Source: Maritimibacter alkaliphilus
GTDB lineage: Bacteria > Pseudomonadota > Alphaproteobacteria > Rhodobacterales > Rhodobacteraceae
DNA: 64,000 bases
Direction: 5' to 3'
Assembly (NCBI RefSeq): GCF_019801605.1
Contig: NZ_JAHVIT010000001.1
Location: 62,001-126,000, forward strand
In this document: one piece after another, positions 26,566-35,334 of the stretch
Layout: each line of letters begins with the position of its first letter
How positions within the stretch are numbered: position 1 is the stretch's first letter
Made by a program: the position numbers and the translations under genes
Notes under the pieces: model-generated
Told to the model about the DNA's origin: nothing
Seen by the model: only the letters and a program-made list of their open reading frames with translations
The model's database searches: none

Positions 26566-28344
26566 TCAGAAGTTGGCCGCGTCCAGCGCCATGACCGGAT
26601 CGGCACCCGAAAGGATGCGCTGCAGGTGCATGGCCGTCGCAGGCAGGCGTCGGGACATGTAATAGCGCCCCGTCGCAATCTTCGTCTCGTAGAACGCAGC
26701 GTCCCCGGTCCCGGAGGCGAGCGCTTCCTTGGCGGCAATCGCCATTTTCGACCACATGTAGCCAAGGCAGACATGGCCGAAGAGGTGCAGGAAGTCGGTG
26801 GAGCCCGCAAGTGCGTGGTTCGGATTCTTCATGCCGTTCTGCATGAAGTACATCGCCGCTTCCTGAAGCTGCTTCGAGGCGGTCTTGAGCGGTTCGATGA
26901 ACTGCTTGGCGATCTCCTCGTCGTCCGCGTTCTCCTTGCAGAAGGTCTTGATCATCTCGAAGAGCGCCATGGCGGGCTTGCCGCCCTCGGCAGCCAGCTT
27001 GCGCCCGACGAGGTCCAGCGCCTGAATGCCGTTGGCACCCTCGTAGATCATGGCGATACGGGCGTCGCGGGTGAACTGCGACATGCCCCATTCCTCGATG
27101 TAGCCGTGGCCGCCATAGACCTGCTGGGCCTGCACGGTGCAGGCAAAGCCCTCGTCCGTGAGGAAGCCCTTCAGCACGGGGGTCAGCAGCGAGATCATGC
27201 CCTCGGCCGCCGCATCCTCGGAGCGGCGCGCCTGGTCGATCATCTGCGCGCCCCAGAGCGCGAAGGCACGCGCGCCTTCGACAAAGCTCTTCTGGTCCAT
27301 CAGCGCGCGGCGGATGTCGGGATGCACGATGATCGGATCGGCGGGGCCGTCGGGGTTCTCGGTGCCGGTGACGGCACGCCCCTGCAGCCGGTCCTTGGCG
27401 TAGATCACGGCGTTCTGGTAGGCCGCTTCGGCCACGGCGAGACCCTGCATGCCGACGCCCAGACGGGCTTCGTTCATCATGGTGAACATCGCGCGCATGC
27501 CCTTGTGCTCGGTCCCCAGCAGGTAGCCGGTGGCCTCGTCGTAGTTCATGACGCAGGTGGCATTGCCGTGAATGCCCATCTTCTCTTCCAGCTTGCCGAC
27601 GCTGACGCCGTTGCGCGCGCCGAGGCTGCCGTCCTCGTTCACGAGGAACTTGGGCACGATGAAGAGCGACACGCCCTTGATCCCGTCCGGGCCGCCGGGA
27701 ATTTTCGCCAGCACGAGGTGGATCACGTTGTCGGACATGTCGTGATCACCGGCGGAGATGAAGATCTTCTGGCCGGAAATCTTGTAGGTCCCATCCTCCT
27801 GCGGCTCTGCCTTGGTGCGCATCAGCCCAAGGTCGGTGCCGCAATGCGGCTCCGTCAGGTTCATGGTGCCGGTCCACTCGCAGGAGACCATCTTGGGCAG
27901 ATAGGTCTGCTTCTGCTGGTCGGTGCCGTGGATGTGGATTGCGGAATAGGCCCCGTGGGTCAGGCCCTGATACATGGTGAATGCCATGTTGGCGGCGGTG
28001 AACATCTCACCGGTCGCCACGCCCATCACATAGGGCATTCCCTGCCCACCGAAGTCGGGATCGCAGTCCAGACCGGTCCAGCCGCCCTCGCGGAGCTGAT
28101 CGAATGCCGCCTTGAACCCTTCCGGCGTGTGCACCACGCCGTTCTCAAGACGACAGCCCTGCTGATCCCCCACCGGATTCAGCGGCGCCAACACTTCCGA
28201 CGCGATCTTGCCGGCCTCTTCGAGGATGGCAGAGGTAAAATCGCGGTCCAGCTCGTCATAGCCGGGGATGGCGCTTTCAGAGGCTTTCAGCACGTCGTGA
28301 AGGACGAATTGGAAATCCTTCACGGGGGCGGTGTAACTCGGCAT
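26566..28344 (-). CDS. acyl-CoA dehydrogenase with extra C-terminal domain (DmdC-like)
   Basis: A 592-aa FAD-dependent acyl-CoA dehydrogenase of the long type with an extra C-terminal domain (about residues 470-592). Family blocks include the flavin-binding [39 protein letters not shown]-like [32 protein letters not shown] with the catalytic glutamate region, and [13 protein letters not shown]. This architecture is shared with 3-methylmercaptopropionyl-CoA dehydrogenase (DmdC) of roseobacters and with related short/medium-chain enzymes, so the substrate is uncertain. It is directly preceded by a MerR regulator (42-base gap), which probably controls it. Confidence 0.92.
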   Translation of the reverse strand: MPSYTAPVKDFQFVLHDVLKASESAIPGYDELDRDFTSAILEEAGKIASEVLAPLNPVGDQQGCRLENGVVHTPEGFKAAFDQLREGGWTGLDCDPDFGGQGMPYVMGVATGEMFTAANMAFTMYQGLTHGAYSAIHIHGTDQQKQTYLPKMVSCEWTGTMNLTEPHCGTDLGLMRTKAEPQEDGTYKISGQKIFISAGDHDMSDNVIHLVLAKIPGGPDGIKGVSLFIVPKFLVNEDGSLGARNGVSVGKLEEKMGIHGNATCVMNYDEATGYLLGTEHKGMRAMFTMMNEARLGVGMQGLAVAEAAYQNAVIYAKDRLQGRAVTGTENPDGPADPIIVHPDIRRALMDQKSFVEGARAFALWGAQMIDQARRSEDAAAEGMISLLTPVLKGFLTDEGFACTVQAQQVYGGHGYIEEWGMSQFTRDARIAMIYEGANGIQALDLVGRKLAAEGGKPAMALFEMIKTFCKENADDEEIAKQFIEPLKTASKQLQEAAMYFMQNGMKNPNHALAGSTDFLHLFGHVCLGYMWSKMAIAAKEALASGTGDAAFYETKIATGRYYMSRRLPATAMHLQRILSGADPVMALDAANF

Positions 28345-28386
28345 GTCTCTCTCCCTAGACTTCGATGGGCGAGGCGGCCGGGTTGG

Positions 28387-28794
28387 TTATTCGGCCACCT
28401 TCTTGGGCGTGCGCAGCGAGGTGATCATCTGTTCCCCCCACCGCATCTGTTCGGACAGCTCCTCGATGGCCTTGTTCAGCTCATCGCGTTGCTTTTCCAT
28501 TTCTTCCATGCGCTTCTGGGCAACCTCATAGGTGCGCTCCAGCTGGGTCAGCTGTTGGTCACCCTTGTCATAGAGGTTAAGAAGCTGGCGGATCTCCTCG
28601 AGGCTGAAGCCAAAACGCTTGCCACGCAGGATCAGTTTCAGCCGGGCCCGGTCACGCCGGGTAAACAGCCGCTTCTGGCCTTCGCGGATCGGGAACAGCA
28701 GTTCCTTGGCCTCATAGAACCGCAGGGTGCGCGGCGTCACCTCGAAGGCGTCGCACATCTCGCGGATCGTCATTGTCTCCGTTCGTTCGGTCAT
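28387..28794 (-). CDS. MerR-family transcriptional regulator (first of two)
   Basis: A 135-aa MerR regulator: winged helix-turn-helix with TIREMCDAFEVTPRTLRFYEAKELL at the N-terminus and LKLILRGKRFGFSLEEIRQLL as helices 3-4, then a long dimerisation coiled coil (about residues 75-125, very rich in E, K, Q, R). No metal-binding cysteines are present, so it is not a metal sensor; its type resembles regulators of acyl-CoA catabolism (LiuR-like). The start at 28794 is used; an ATG at 28773 has a better GGAG and is also possible. It leads the acyl-CoA dehydrogenase operon and an inverted-repeat array lies just upstream. Confidence 0.92.
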   Translation of the reverse strand: MTERTETMTIREMCDAFEVTPRTLRFYEAKELLFPIREGQKRLFTRRDRARLKLILRGKRFGFSLEEIRQLLNLYDKGDQQLTQLERTYEVAQKRMEEMEKQRDELNKAIEELSEQMRWGEQMITSLRTPKKVAE

Positions 28795-28867
28795 GGTTAA
28801 CCCATCCTGATTTTTGATCAGGCGGTAAAAACATTTCTTGACCCACGGTTACAATGGGAAACGAAGT

Positions 28868-28925
28868 TGACGTAACACAAACGTCACGTCACTTTCGCGG
28901 TGACGTAAGATCATGAAAAGTGACG
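28868..28925. promoter_or_regulatory. array of TGACGT half-sites upstream of the MerR/acyl-CoA dehydrogenase operon
   Basis: Two inverted repeats with identical 7-base spacers: TGACGT-N7-ACGTCA at 28868-28886 and ACGTCAC-N7-GTGACGT at 28886-28906. A further GTGACG follows at 28920-28925. The stretch is AT-richer than its surroundings. It lies 75-130 bases upstream of the first MerR gene and is a strong candidate for autoregulation by one or both MerR proteins. A minus-strand -10 box could not be fixed. Confidence 0.6.
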
Positions 28926-29000
28926 CAGGGTAAAGGAAATTTCGTTTCGTTTTGGCGCGGTTTGAAGTGCTTTATTTCACAGGGAAATCACATAAAGGAA

Positions 29001-29020
29001 CAGACGCTCAATAGCGTCTG
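29001..29020 (-). terminator. hairpin after the second MerR gene
   Basis: CAGACGC (29001-29007) pairs with GCGTCTG (29014-29020) across a 6-base loop. On the minus strand it follows the end of the second MerR gene by 66 bases and is followed by TTCCTTTAT, a weak T-rich tail. It may end that transcript ahead of the first MerR promoter region. Confidence 0.5.
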
Positions 29021-29086
29021 TAACAATTGCCTTCGGGGCAGCTTTTCGGGGGCTCTTCGGGATCCTGTGGACAGGATTGTCCGCGC

Positions 29087-29464
29087 TCAGGTACCCGAAT
29101 CGAGGTCCTTGGCCACGCCGTCGCGCAGGTCCTTCAGCTCGGCCATGGCCTCGTCCAGCTGGCGGCGCTGTTCGGCCAGTTCGAGGAGCTGCTTGTCGGC
29201 CATCTCGACCCAGTTGCGCATCTGCACCTCGGTCCCGTCCTTCTCGTAGATCTGGAGCCACTGGCGGATGTCCTCCAGCGCGAAGCCGAACTTGCGGCCG
29301 CGCAGGATCAGCGTCATCCGGGCGATTTCCTTGGGCCCGTAGTAGCGCGAGCGGCCCTGACGCTCCGGTGAGAGCAGCTCGATATACTCGTAGTAGCGCA
29401 GGGTCCGCGGCGTCACCTCGAACCGCTCGCACATTTCCTTGAAGCTCAGGGTCGTTTCGCTCAT
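29087..29464 (-). CDS. MerR-family transcriptional regulator (second of two)
   Basis: A 125-aa MerR regulator paralogous to the neighbour at 28387. Shared blocks are EMCERFEVTPRTLRYYEYIELL and LILRGRKFGFALEDIRQWL; the recognition helix region differs slightly (RYYGPKEIARM against RLFTRRDRARL), so the two may bind similar but not identical sites. The C-terminal half is a coiled coil ending in the acidic segment AKDLDSGT. It has no conserved cysteines. It is divergent from the thioesterase pair at 29643 and upstream of, but separated by nearly 300 bases from, the first MerR gene. Confidence 0.92.
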   Translation of the reverse strand: MSETTLSFKEMCERFEVTPRTLRYYEYIELLSPERQGRSRYYGPKEIARMTLILRGRKFGFALEDIRQWLQIYEKDGTEVQMRNWVEMADKQLLELAEQRRQLDEAMAELKDLRDGVAKDLDSGT

Positions 29465-29642
29465 GGCTGTCTACTCGATAAAGTCACGGGAGAGCGGATC
29501 CGGGGGGATCCTTGCGTGGGCCGGAGGTTAGGACCCTCTGGTCGCAAGGGCAACCACCGTCAGGGCCGCAGCTGTCCGTTTGGGCTGGCTTGAAAGCTCC
29601 GGGCTTTTCCAATCATATACGGGCCAAAGGATCGAGGGCGCG

Positions 29643-30086
29643 ATGAACAAACCAGACCTGGATTTCGTCAAGGAGCATTTCGCGAAAGAGCTCCCCTACG
29701 TGGCGGCCCTGAACATGCGCTTCGACGATCTGACCGCAGGCGTCGCCGTGATGACGATGCCCTATGACGCGCGCCTCGTGGGCGATCCCGAAAGTGGCGT
29801 GATCCACGGCGGCGCGGTGTCGGCGCTGATGGACACCACCTGCGGCGCGGCCGTCTTCTCCCACCCCGAGGCCTCGATGGGGACGGCGACGATCGACCTG
29901 CGGATCGACTACATGCGCGCGGCCAAGCCGGGCTGCGCGATCACCGCGCGGGCGGAATGCTACCACGTCACCCGCTCGGTCGCCTTCGTACGCGCCACCG
30001 CGACGGACGGGGAGGGCGACACGCCCGTGGCCACCGCCACCGGGGCCTTCACGGTCGAACGCTCCGCGCAGGAGGGCAAGGCATGA
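29643..30086 (+). CDS. PaaI-type hotdog thioesterase (first of two)
   Basis: A 147-aa single-domain hotdog-fold thioesterase. The catalytic segment is SGVIHGGAVSALMDTTCGAA (about residues 55-75), with the HGG motif and acidic residue of the PaaI/YigI group; the hydrophobic beta segment TIDLRIDYMRAAKPG follows. The start at 29643 has a GAGGG ahead of it. It overlaps the next gene by 4 bases (ATGA). It probably hydrolyses an aromatic or short acyl-CoA; the divergent MerR regulator may control it. Confidence 0.92.
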   Translation: MNKPDLDFVKEHFAKELPYVAALNMRFDDLTAGVAVMTMPYDARLVGDPESGVIHGGAVSALMDTTCGAAVFSHPEASMGTATIDLRIDYMRAAKPGCAITARAECYHVTRSVAFVRATATDGEGDTPVATATGAFTVERSAQEGKA

Positions 30087-30595
30087 ACCGGCGTCCCCCC
30101 GAACCCGTGCAGGTCGTCAAGCAGCGCCGCGATGCGGCGCTGGCCGCGCTCCTGGGCTCCGTGCCCTTCATCTCCTTCCTTGGTGTCACCTTCGACCGCC
30201 GGGGGGATGAGCTGACCGCGATCCTGCCCTATCGCCGCGACCTGGTCGGCAACCCGATGCTGCCCGCGCTTCATGGCGGGGCCACGGCGGGCTTCCTCGA
30301 GATCACCGCCCTGATCGGGCTCAGCTGGGGGATGCTCTGGGAGCAGGTGGAAACCGGGGCGATCGATGCCGCCGCGCTGGGCGAGGGCTGGTGCCCGAAA
30401 CTGCCCAAGACCATCGACTTCGCCACCGATTTCCTGCGCTCGGGCCTGCCGCGTGACGCCTATGCCCGGGCCGAGATCACGCGCTCCGGCCGGCGCTATG
30501 CCTCGGTCCGGGTCGAGGCCTGGCAGGACAACCGGCAGCGGCCCCACGCGCAGGCGATCGGGCATTTCGTGATGCCGCAGGGCCCCATGGCATAA
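30083..30595 (+). CDS. PaaI-type hotdog thioesterase (second of two)
   Basis: A 170-aa hotdog-fold protein with the motif PALHGGATAGFLEITA (about residues 60-75), like the first but with glutamate in the helix after HGG. Central residues 88-112 form an insertion (WEQVETGAIDAAALGEGWCP) not seen in the partner. The ATGA junction with the upstream gene indicates coupled translation. Two adjacent thioesterases may work as a heterodimer or on different acyl-CoAs. Confidence 0.88.
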   Translation: MNRRPPEPVQVVKQRRDAALAALLGSVPFISFLGVTFDRRGDELTAILPYRRDLVGNPMLPALHGGATAGFLEITALIGLSWGMLWEQVETGAIDAAALGEGWCPKLPKTIDFATDFLRSGLPRDAYARAEITRSGRRYASVRVEAWQDNRQRPHAQAIGHFVMPQGPMA

Positions 30596-30608
30596 CGCAG
30601 GCCAGACC

Positions 30609-30638
30609 GTGACCGACACCACCGTGACCGACACCACC
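30609..30638. repeat. 15-base tandem duplication at the MATE gene start
   Basis: GTGACCGACACCACC occurs twice in a row, so the protein begins MTDTT followed by VTDTT. Each copy carries its own GTG, leaving two candidate starts differing by five residues. Confidence 0.9.
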
Positions 30639-31970
30639 GGGCCCGAGGCCCTCACTCACCGCCGGGTGCTGCGGATCGCGGTTCCGATCGTGCTTTCCAA
30701 CGTCACCGTGCCGATCCTCGGCGCGGTGGATACCGGCGTCGTCGGCCAGATCGCCGAGGCGCAGCCGATCGCGGCCGTGGGCCTCGGCGCGGTCATCCTC
30801 TCGGCGATCTACTGGATCTTCGGCTTCCTGCGCATGGGCACCACGGGCATGACCGCCCGCGCGGCGGGGCAGGGCGACCGGGGCGAGGTCGCGGCGCTGC
30901 TGACCCGCTCGCTGATGTTCGGGCTGGGGGCGGGGGCGGTGATCGTCGCGCTGCAATGGCCGATCTTCGCGGGCGCCCTCGGGCTGGCCCCGGCGAGCGC
31001 CGAGGTCGAGGAGATGTCGCGCGCCTACATGGGCATCCGCATCTGGTCGGCCCCGGCGGCGATCGGGCTCTACGGTCTGACCGGCTGGCTCATCGCGCAA
31101 GAGCGCACGATGGCGGTGCTGGCGGTGCAACTCCTGATGAACACCGTGAACATCGCGCTCGACCTCTGGTTCGTGCTGGGGCTCGGCTGGGGTGTCGAGG
31201 GCGTGGCGACCGCCACCTTCATCGCTGAGTGGAGCGGTCTGGCGTTGGCGCTCTATCTCTGCCGGGCGGCGTTCCGCGATCCGGCGTGGCGCGACTGGGG
31301 GCGGGTCTTCGACCGGGTGGCGCTGATCCGGATGGGCGTGGTGAACGCCGACATCCTCGTGCGCTCTCTGCTGCTGAAGGCCACCTTCCTCTCCTTCATG
31401 TTCCTCGCCGCCGATTTCGGAGACGTGCAACTGGCGGCGAACCAGGTGCTGTTGCAGTTCCTCGAGATCACCGCCTTCGCCCTCGACGGTTTCGCCTTCG
31501 CGGCCGAGGCCTTCGTTGGGCAGGCCATGGGGCGCGGAGACCGCGCAGGCCTGCGGCGCGGGGCGCTGCTGACCAGCGGCTGGAGCATCGCGATCTGCGT
31601 GCTGCTGGCGCTCTTCTTCGCGCTCGCGGGCGGCTGGCTGATCGACGTGATCACCAAGGCGCCCGAGGTGCAGCAGGCCGCGCGGACTTACCTGCCGTGG
31701 ATGGTCGCCGTGCCGGTGCTGGGCGTGGGGGCGTGGATGCTGGACGGCATCTTCATCGGTGCCACCCGGTCGCGCGACATGCGCAACATGATGGCGGTGA
31801 GCTTCGTGGTCTATGTCGTGGCGGCGGTGACCCTGGTGCCGCCATTCGGCAACCACGGCCTCTGGGCGGCCTTCCTGATCTCCTTCGTGGCGCGCGGCGT
31901 CACCCTGCTGATCCGTTACCCGGCGCTGGAGGCCGAGGCGGATCAGGTGGCGGTGGCCAAGGCGGCGTGA
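30609..31970 (+). CDS. MATE-family efflux transporter
   Basis: A 453-aa multidrug and toxin extrusion (MATE, DinF-type) transporter of the inner membrane with about 12 hydrophobic helices in two halves; the first helix follows RRVLRIAVPIVLSN, and the GFLRMGTTGMTARAAGQGD block and AFALDGFAFAAEAFVGQAMG block mark the two repeats. The gene appears to begin at GTG 30609; a second GTG in an identical 15-base duplicate lies at 30624. It starts 13 bases after the thioesterase stop, so it may be the third gene of that operon. The exported compound is unknown. Confidence 0.92.
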   Translation: MTDTTVTDTTGPEALTHRRVLRIAVPIVLSNVTVPILGAVDTGVVGQIAEAQPIAAVGLGAVILSAIYWIFGFLRMGTTGMTARAAGQGDRGEVAALLTRSLMFGLGAGAVIVALQWPIFAGALGLAPASAEVEEMSRAYMGIRIWSAPAAIGLYGLTGWLIAQERTMAVLAVQLLMNTVNIALDLWFVLGLGWGVEGVATATFIAEWSGLALALYLCRAAFRDPAWRDWGRVFDRVALIRMGVVNADILVRSLLLKATFLSFMFLAADFGDVQLAANQVLLQFLEITAFALDGFAFAAEAFVGQAMGRGDRAGLRRGALLTSGWSIAICVLLALFFALAGGWLIDVITKAPEVQQAARTYLPWMVAVPVLGVGAWMLDGIFIGATRSRDMRNMMAVSFVVYVVAAVTLVPPFGNHGLWAAFLISFVARGVTLLIRYPALEAEADQVAVAKAA

Positions 31971-32232
31971 CGGCGGGGCGGGTAGAGTGAGGTGGCGTTG
32001 CTAACCCCGCTGCGTCTCTCGCTTGCGTAAAGTTCGCAAAGCTCGGGATATCGCGCGATCCCACTTTGCGCTCTTTCTCGCTACCTTCACCGTCCCGCGT
32101 CTGCCCGTGCTTTGCACGGGCGCGCCCGAACCGCCCCCACGGGGCGGGCGCGGCAGGGCCGGATAAGTCGAGGAGGCCCCACCGCTTGCCCTTGCCCCCG
32201 CAAGCGGGCCAGATACGGCCAAGGGGGATCCC

Positions 32233-33114
32233 ATGATCGAAAAGCTGGAAATGCTCATTGCACTCGCCCGGGAGGAGCACTTCGGCCGCGCGGCCGAAAG
32301 CCTCGGGATCACCCAGCCCAGCCTCTCCACCGGGATCAAGCAGCTTGAGGCGCAACTCGGCGTGCAACTGGTCTGGCGCGGCTCGCGCTATCTGGGGCTG
32401 ACGCCGGAAGGGCAGCGTGCGCTCGACTGGTCCCGGCGCATCGTCGGCGATGCCCGCACCTTCCGCGAGGAGATGCGCGCCGTTCACGCGGGCCTCTCCG
32501 GGGCGCTTCGCCTTGCGGTGATCCCCACCGCGCTCACCACCGCCGCCCATCTGACCCACGGGTTTTCCGCCGATCACCCGGGGGTTTCGCTCTCGGTCTA
32601 TTCCCGCAGTTCCGACCAGATCCTCACGATGATCGAGAACCTCGAGGCCGATGCGGGCATCACCTACCTCGACAATGAACCGCTGGGGCGGATGACGGCG
32701 ATCCCGCTCTACCGCGAGAGCTATCACCTCGTGGTGCGGCGCGGCACGGCGCTGGCCGGGCGGGCGACGCTCGACTGGGCTGACCTTGCCGATCAGCGGC
32801 TCTGCCTGCTGACGCCCGACATGCAGAACCGGCGGATCATCAACCTGATGCTGCACAAGGCCGGCGTCGATCCCGAAGCGGGCGTCGAGAGCAATTCCAC
32901 CGTCGTCCTCATGACCCACGTGGAGGAGGGCGGATGGGCCACGGTGCTGCCTGCCCAGATGGCCCGCTTCCTTGCTGCCGGGCGCGACGTGGTCTCGATC
33001 CCGATCCGGCAGAGCAATGCGCCCTCCGTCGGCCTCATCGCGCCATGGCGCGAGCCCCATACCCCGGTGCTGGAGGCGCTGCTCTCGGCCGCGCGCAAAC
33101 AGGCGGAGGTCTGA
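32233..33114 (+). CDS. LysR-family transcriptional regulator (probable regulator of fds)
   Basis: A 293-aa LysR-type regulator: N-terminal winged helix-turn-helix (residues 1-60, HFGRAAESLGITQPSLSTGIKQLEAQLG) and a C-terminal effector-binding domain beginning near GALRLAVIPTAL (residue 90). It lies 94 bases upstream of fdsG on the same strand, and two palindromes fall in that gap, as expected if it controls the formate dehydrogenase operon, similar to the regulator gene next to fds in other bacteria. Effector unknown; formate or molybdate are candidates. AAGGGGGA precedes the ATG. Confidence 0.92.
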   Translation: MIEKLEMLIALAREEHFGRAAESLGITQPSLSTGIKQLEAQLGVQLVWRGSRYLGLTPEGQRALDWSRRIVGDARTFREEMRAVHAGLSGALRLAVIPTALTTAAHLTHGFSADHPGVSLSVYSRSSDQILTMIENLEADAGITYLDNEPLGRMTAIPLYRESYHLVVRRGTALAGRATLDWADLADQRLCLLTPDMQNRRIINLMLHKAGVDPEAGVESNSTVVLMTHVEEGGWATVLPAQMARFLAAGRDVVSIPIRQSNAPSVGLIAPWREPHTPVLEALLSAARKQAEV

Positions 33115-33119
33115 TGCTT

Positions 33120-33164
33120 GATAGGTATAGCCTATCGAATGACGGAAAGCCGATATTGATATCG
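33120..33164. promoter_or_regulatory. candidate LysR operator pair upstream of fdsG
   Basis: GATAGG-N5-CCTATC at 33120-33136 and CGATAT-N2-ATATCG at 33151-33164 lie 45-89 bases before the fdsG ATG. Both contain the AT-flanked T-N11-A form typical of LysR-type sites, and they are AT-rich against a GC-rich background. The spacing between centres is about 30 bases, suitable for a tetramer. Confidence 0.6.
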
Positions 33165-33208
33165 TATGCCACGGTGTGCCAGACCCCGATCACTACGGGA
33201 GGACGCCA

Positions 33209-33694
33209 ATGACATCGACACCAGCCCCCTCCGTCGCCCCGGCCGAGGCCGAGATCGACGCGCTCATTGCTGCGCAGCTGCATCTGGAGGGTCCGCTTCT
33301 GCCGATCTTCCACGCGCTGCAGGAGGCCTATTGCCATGTCCCGCAGGCGGCGCTGTCGCGCATCGCCGAGGCGCTGAACCTGACCCGCGCGGAAGTGCAC
33401 GGGGTCATGTCCTTCTACCACGATTTCCGCAGCGCACCGGCGGGCCGCCACGTGCTGAAGATCTGCCGGGCCGAGGCCTGCCAGTCCATGGGCGGCGCGG
33501 CGCTGGCCGACCGGCTGCTGGCCAAGCTGGGCCTCGACTGGCACGGCACCACGCCGGACGGGAAGGTCACGGTGGAGCCGGTCTATTGCCTTGGCCTCTG
33601 CGCCTGTGCGCCCGCCGCCATGGTGGACAACAAGGTGCGCGGGCGGCTGGATGACGCCGCCTGCGACGCGCTGATCGCGGAGGTGCGGGCATGA
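33209..33694 (+). CDS. fdsG: NAD-dependent formate dehydrogenase gamma subunit
   Basis: A 161-aa NuoE-like electron-transfer subunit carrying one 2Fe-2S cluster. The four cysteines are in CRAEACQSMGG and CLGLCACAPAAM, in the order found in NuoE and FdsG. The N-terminal helical region includes LLPIFHALQEAYCHVPQAAL. It sits at the head of the operon, with a GGGAGGA sequence before the ATG, and overlaps fdsB by 4 bases (ATGA). Confidence 0.96.
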   Translation: MTSTPAPSVAPAEAEIDALIAAQLHLEGPLLPIFHALQEAYCHVPQAALSRIAEALNLTRAEVHGVMSFYHDFRSAPAGRHVLKICRAEACQSMGGAALADRLLAKLGLDWHGTTPDGKVTVEPVYCLGLCACAPAAMVDNKVRGRLDDAACDALIAEVRA

Positions 33695-35217
33695 AGATCT
33701 ATGTCCCCGGAGACAGCGCGGCCAAGGCTGTCGGCGCCGATGAGGTGGCCGCGGCAGTCGCGCGCGAGGCGGCGGCGCGGGGCCTCAACGTCGAGGTGAT
33801 CCGCAACGGCACCCGCGGCATGATCTGGCTGGAGCCGCTGCTGGAAGTCGAGCGCGCCGAGGGCCGCAGCGGCTTCGGCCCCGTCACGGCGGCGGATGTG
33901 CCCGCGCTCTTCGACGCGGGCTTCGGGGCCCATTCCAAGGCGCTCGGCCCGGTGGAGGAGATCCCCTTCTTCGCCCGCCAGACCCGCCTGACCTTCGCCC
34001 GCTGCGGGCTGACCGATCCGCTGTCGATGGCGGAGTACGAGGCCCATGGCGGCCTTGCCGGGCTGCGCCGCGCACTGGACATGACCGGCGAGGCGATCGT
34101 CGACGAGGTCAAGGAAAGCGGGCTGCGCGGGCGCGGCGGCGCGGGGTTCCCGACCGGCATCAAGTGGGACACCGTGCGGCTGGCCCATGCGGACCAGAAA
34201 TACATCGTCTGCAATGCCGACGAGGGCGACAGCGGCACCTTCGCCGACCGGATGATCCTTGAGGGCGATCCCTTCTGCCTCTTCGAGGGCATGGTGATCG
34301 CGGGCCTCGGCGTGGGGGCGACGAAGGGCTACATCTACCTGCGCTCGGAATATCCCGACGCGGTCGAGATGACGCGGCGCGCGCTCGACGTGGCCTACCG
34401 GGCGGGTCTGCTGGGGGATGTGCTGGGCTCCGGTCGCCGCTTCGATCTTGAGCTGCGGGTGGGCGCGGGCGCCTATGTCTGCGGCGAGGAGACCTCTCTG
34501 CTGAACTCGCTGGAGGGCAAGCGCGGGGTGGTCCGTGCCAAGCCGCCGCTGCCCGCGCTGGAAGGCTTCATGGGCCGGCCCACGGTGGTCAACAACCTGA
34601 TCTCGCTGGCGACCGTGCCGGTGATCTTTGCCAGGGGCGGGGCCTTCTACCGCGATTTCGGCCTTGGCCGGTCGCGCGGCACGATCCCGGTGCAGATCGC
34701 GGGCAACGTGAAATACGGCGGGCTCTTCGAGACCGCCTTCGGCATGTCGCTGGGCGAATTGGTCGAGGATGTGGCCGGCGGCACTGCATCGGGCCGTCCG
34801 GTGAAGGCGGTGCAGGTGGGCGGCCCGCTGGGGGCCTACATGCCGGTGTCCAAGTTCGCCACGCCCTTCGGCTACGAGGAATTCGACGGGCAGGGCGGGC
34901 TGATCGGCCACGCCGGCCTCGTGGTCTTCGATGACACGGCGGACATGCTGGGCATGGCGCGGTTCGCGATGGAGTTCTGCGCGGTGGAGAGCTGCGGCAA
35001 GTGCACGCCCTGCCGGATCGGCGCGGTGCGCGGGGTCGAGACGCTGGACCGGATCGCGGGCGGCGACGCGGCGGCGGTCGACCTGCTGGAGGACCTCTGC
35101 GAGACCATGAAGGATGGCTCGCTCTGTGCGCTTGGCGGGCTGACGCCCATGCCGGTGATGTCCGCGCTGACGGGGTTTCCCGACGATTTCGCGCGCTCGA
35201 AGAAAGCGGCGGAGTGA
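33691..35217 (+). CDS. fdsB: NAD-dependent formate dehydrogenase beta subunit
   Basis: A 508-aa NuoF-like diaphorase subunit that carries FMN, binds NAD and holds a 4Fe-4S cluster, passing electrons from formate to NAD. An N-terminal thioredoxin-like region (about residues 1-100) is fused to the NuoF part. The FMN and NAD motifs are GRGGAGFPTGIKWD and GAYVCGEETSLLNSLEGKRG; the cluster cysteines are in ESCGKCTPCRIG and a later DLCE-type cysteine (residue about 470). Length fits FdsB. Confidence 0.96.
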   Translation: MKIYVPGDSAAKAVGADEVAAAVAREAAARGLNVEVIRNGTRGMIWLEPLLEVERAEGRSGFGPVTAADVPALFDAGFGAHSKALGPVEEIPFFARQTRLTFARCGLTDPLSMAEYEAHGGLAGLRRALDMTGEAIVDEVKESGLRGRGGAGFPTGIKWDTVRLAHADQKYIVCNADEGDSGTFADRMILEGDPFCLFEGMVIAGLGVGATKGYIYLRSEYPDAVEMTRRALDVAYRAGLLGDVLGSGRRFDLELRVGAGAYVCGEETSLLNSLEGKRGVVRAKPPLPALEGFMGRPTVVNNLISLATVPVIFARGGAFYRDFGLGRSRGTIPVQIAGNVKYGGLFETAFGMSLGELVEDVAGGTASGRPVKAVQVGGPLGAYMPVSKFATPFGYEEFDGQGGLIGHAGLVVFDDTADMLGMARFAMEFCAVESCGKCTPCRIGAVRGVETLDRIAGGDAAAVDLLEDLCETMKDGSLCALGGLTPMPVMSALTGFPDDFARSKKAAE

Positions 35218-35290
35218 GATGGGCGGCGCATCGATGCAGGTGTCGTTCCGTGGGGCCGCTGGATGCGCAGCGGGGGCCAGCCCCCGCACC

Positions 35291-35320
35291 CCCGGGAGTA
35301 TTTTCGGAAAGATGAAAGGC
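35291..35320. repeat. dispersed intergenic repeat, copy C (partial)
   Basis: CCCGGGAGTATTTTCGGAAA followed by GATGAAAGGC, matching the right half of copy A at 18141-18200. It lies between fdsB and fdsA, immediately before the fdsA Shine-Dalgarno, so a mobile palindrome fragment now forms part of an operon leader. Confidence 0.65.
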
Positions 35321-35334
35321 GAGGAGGCGCGGCC

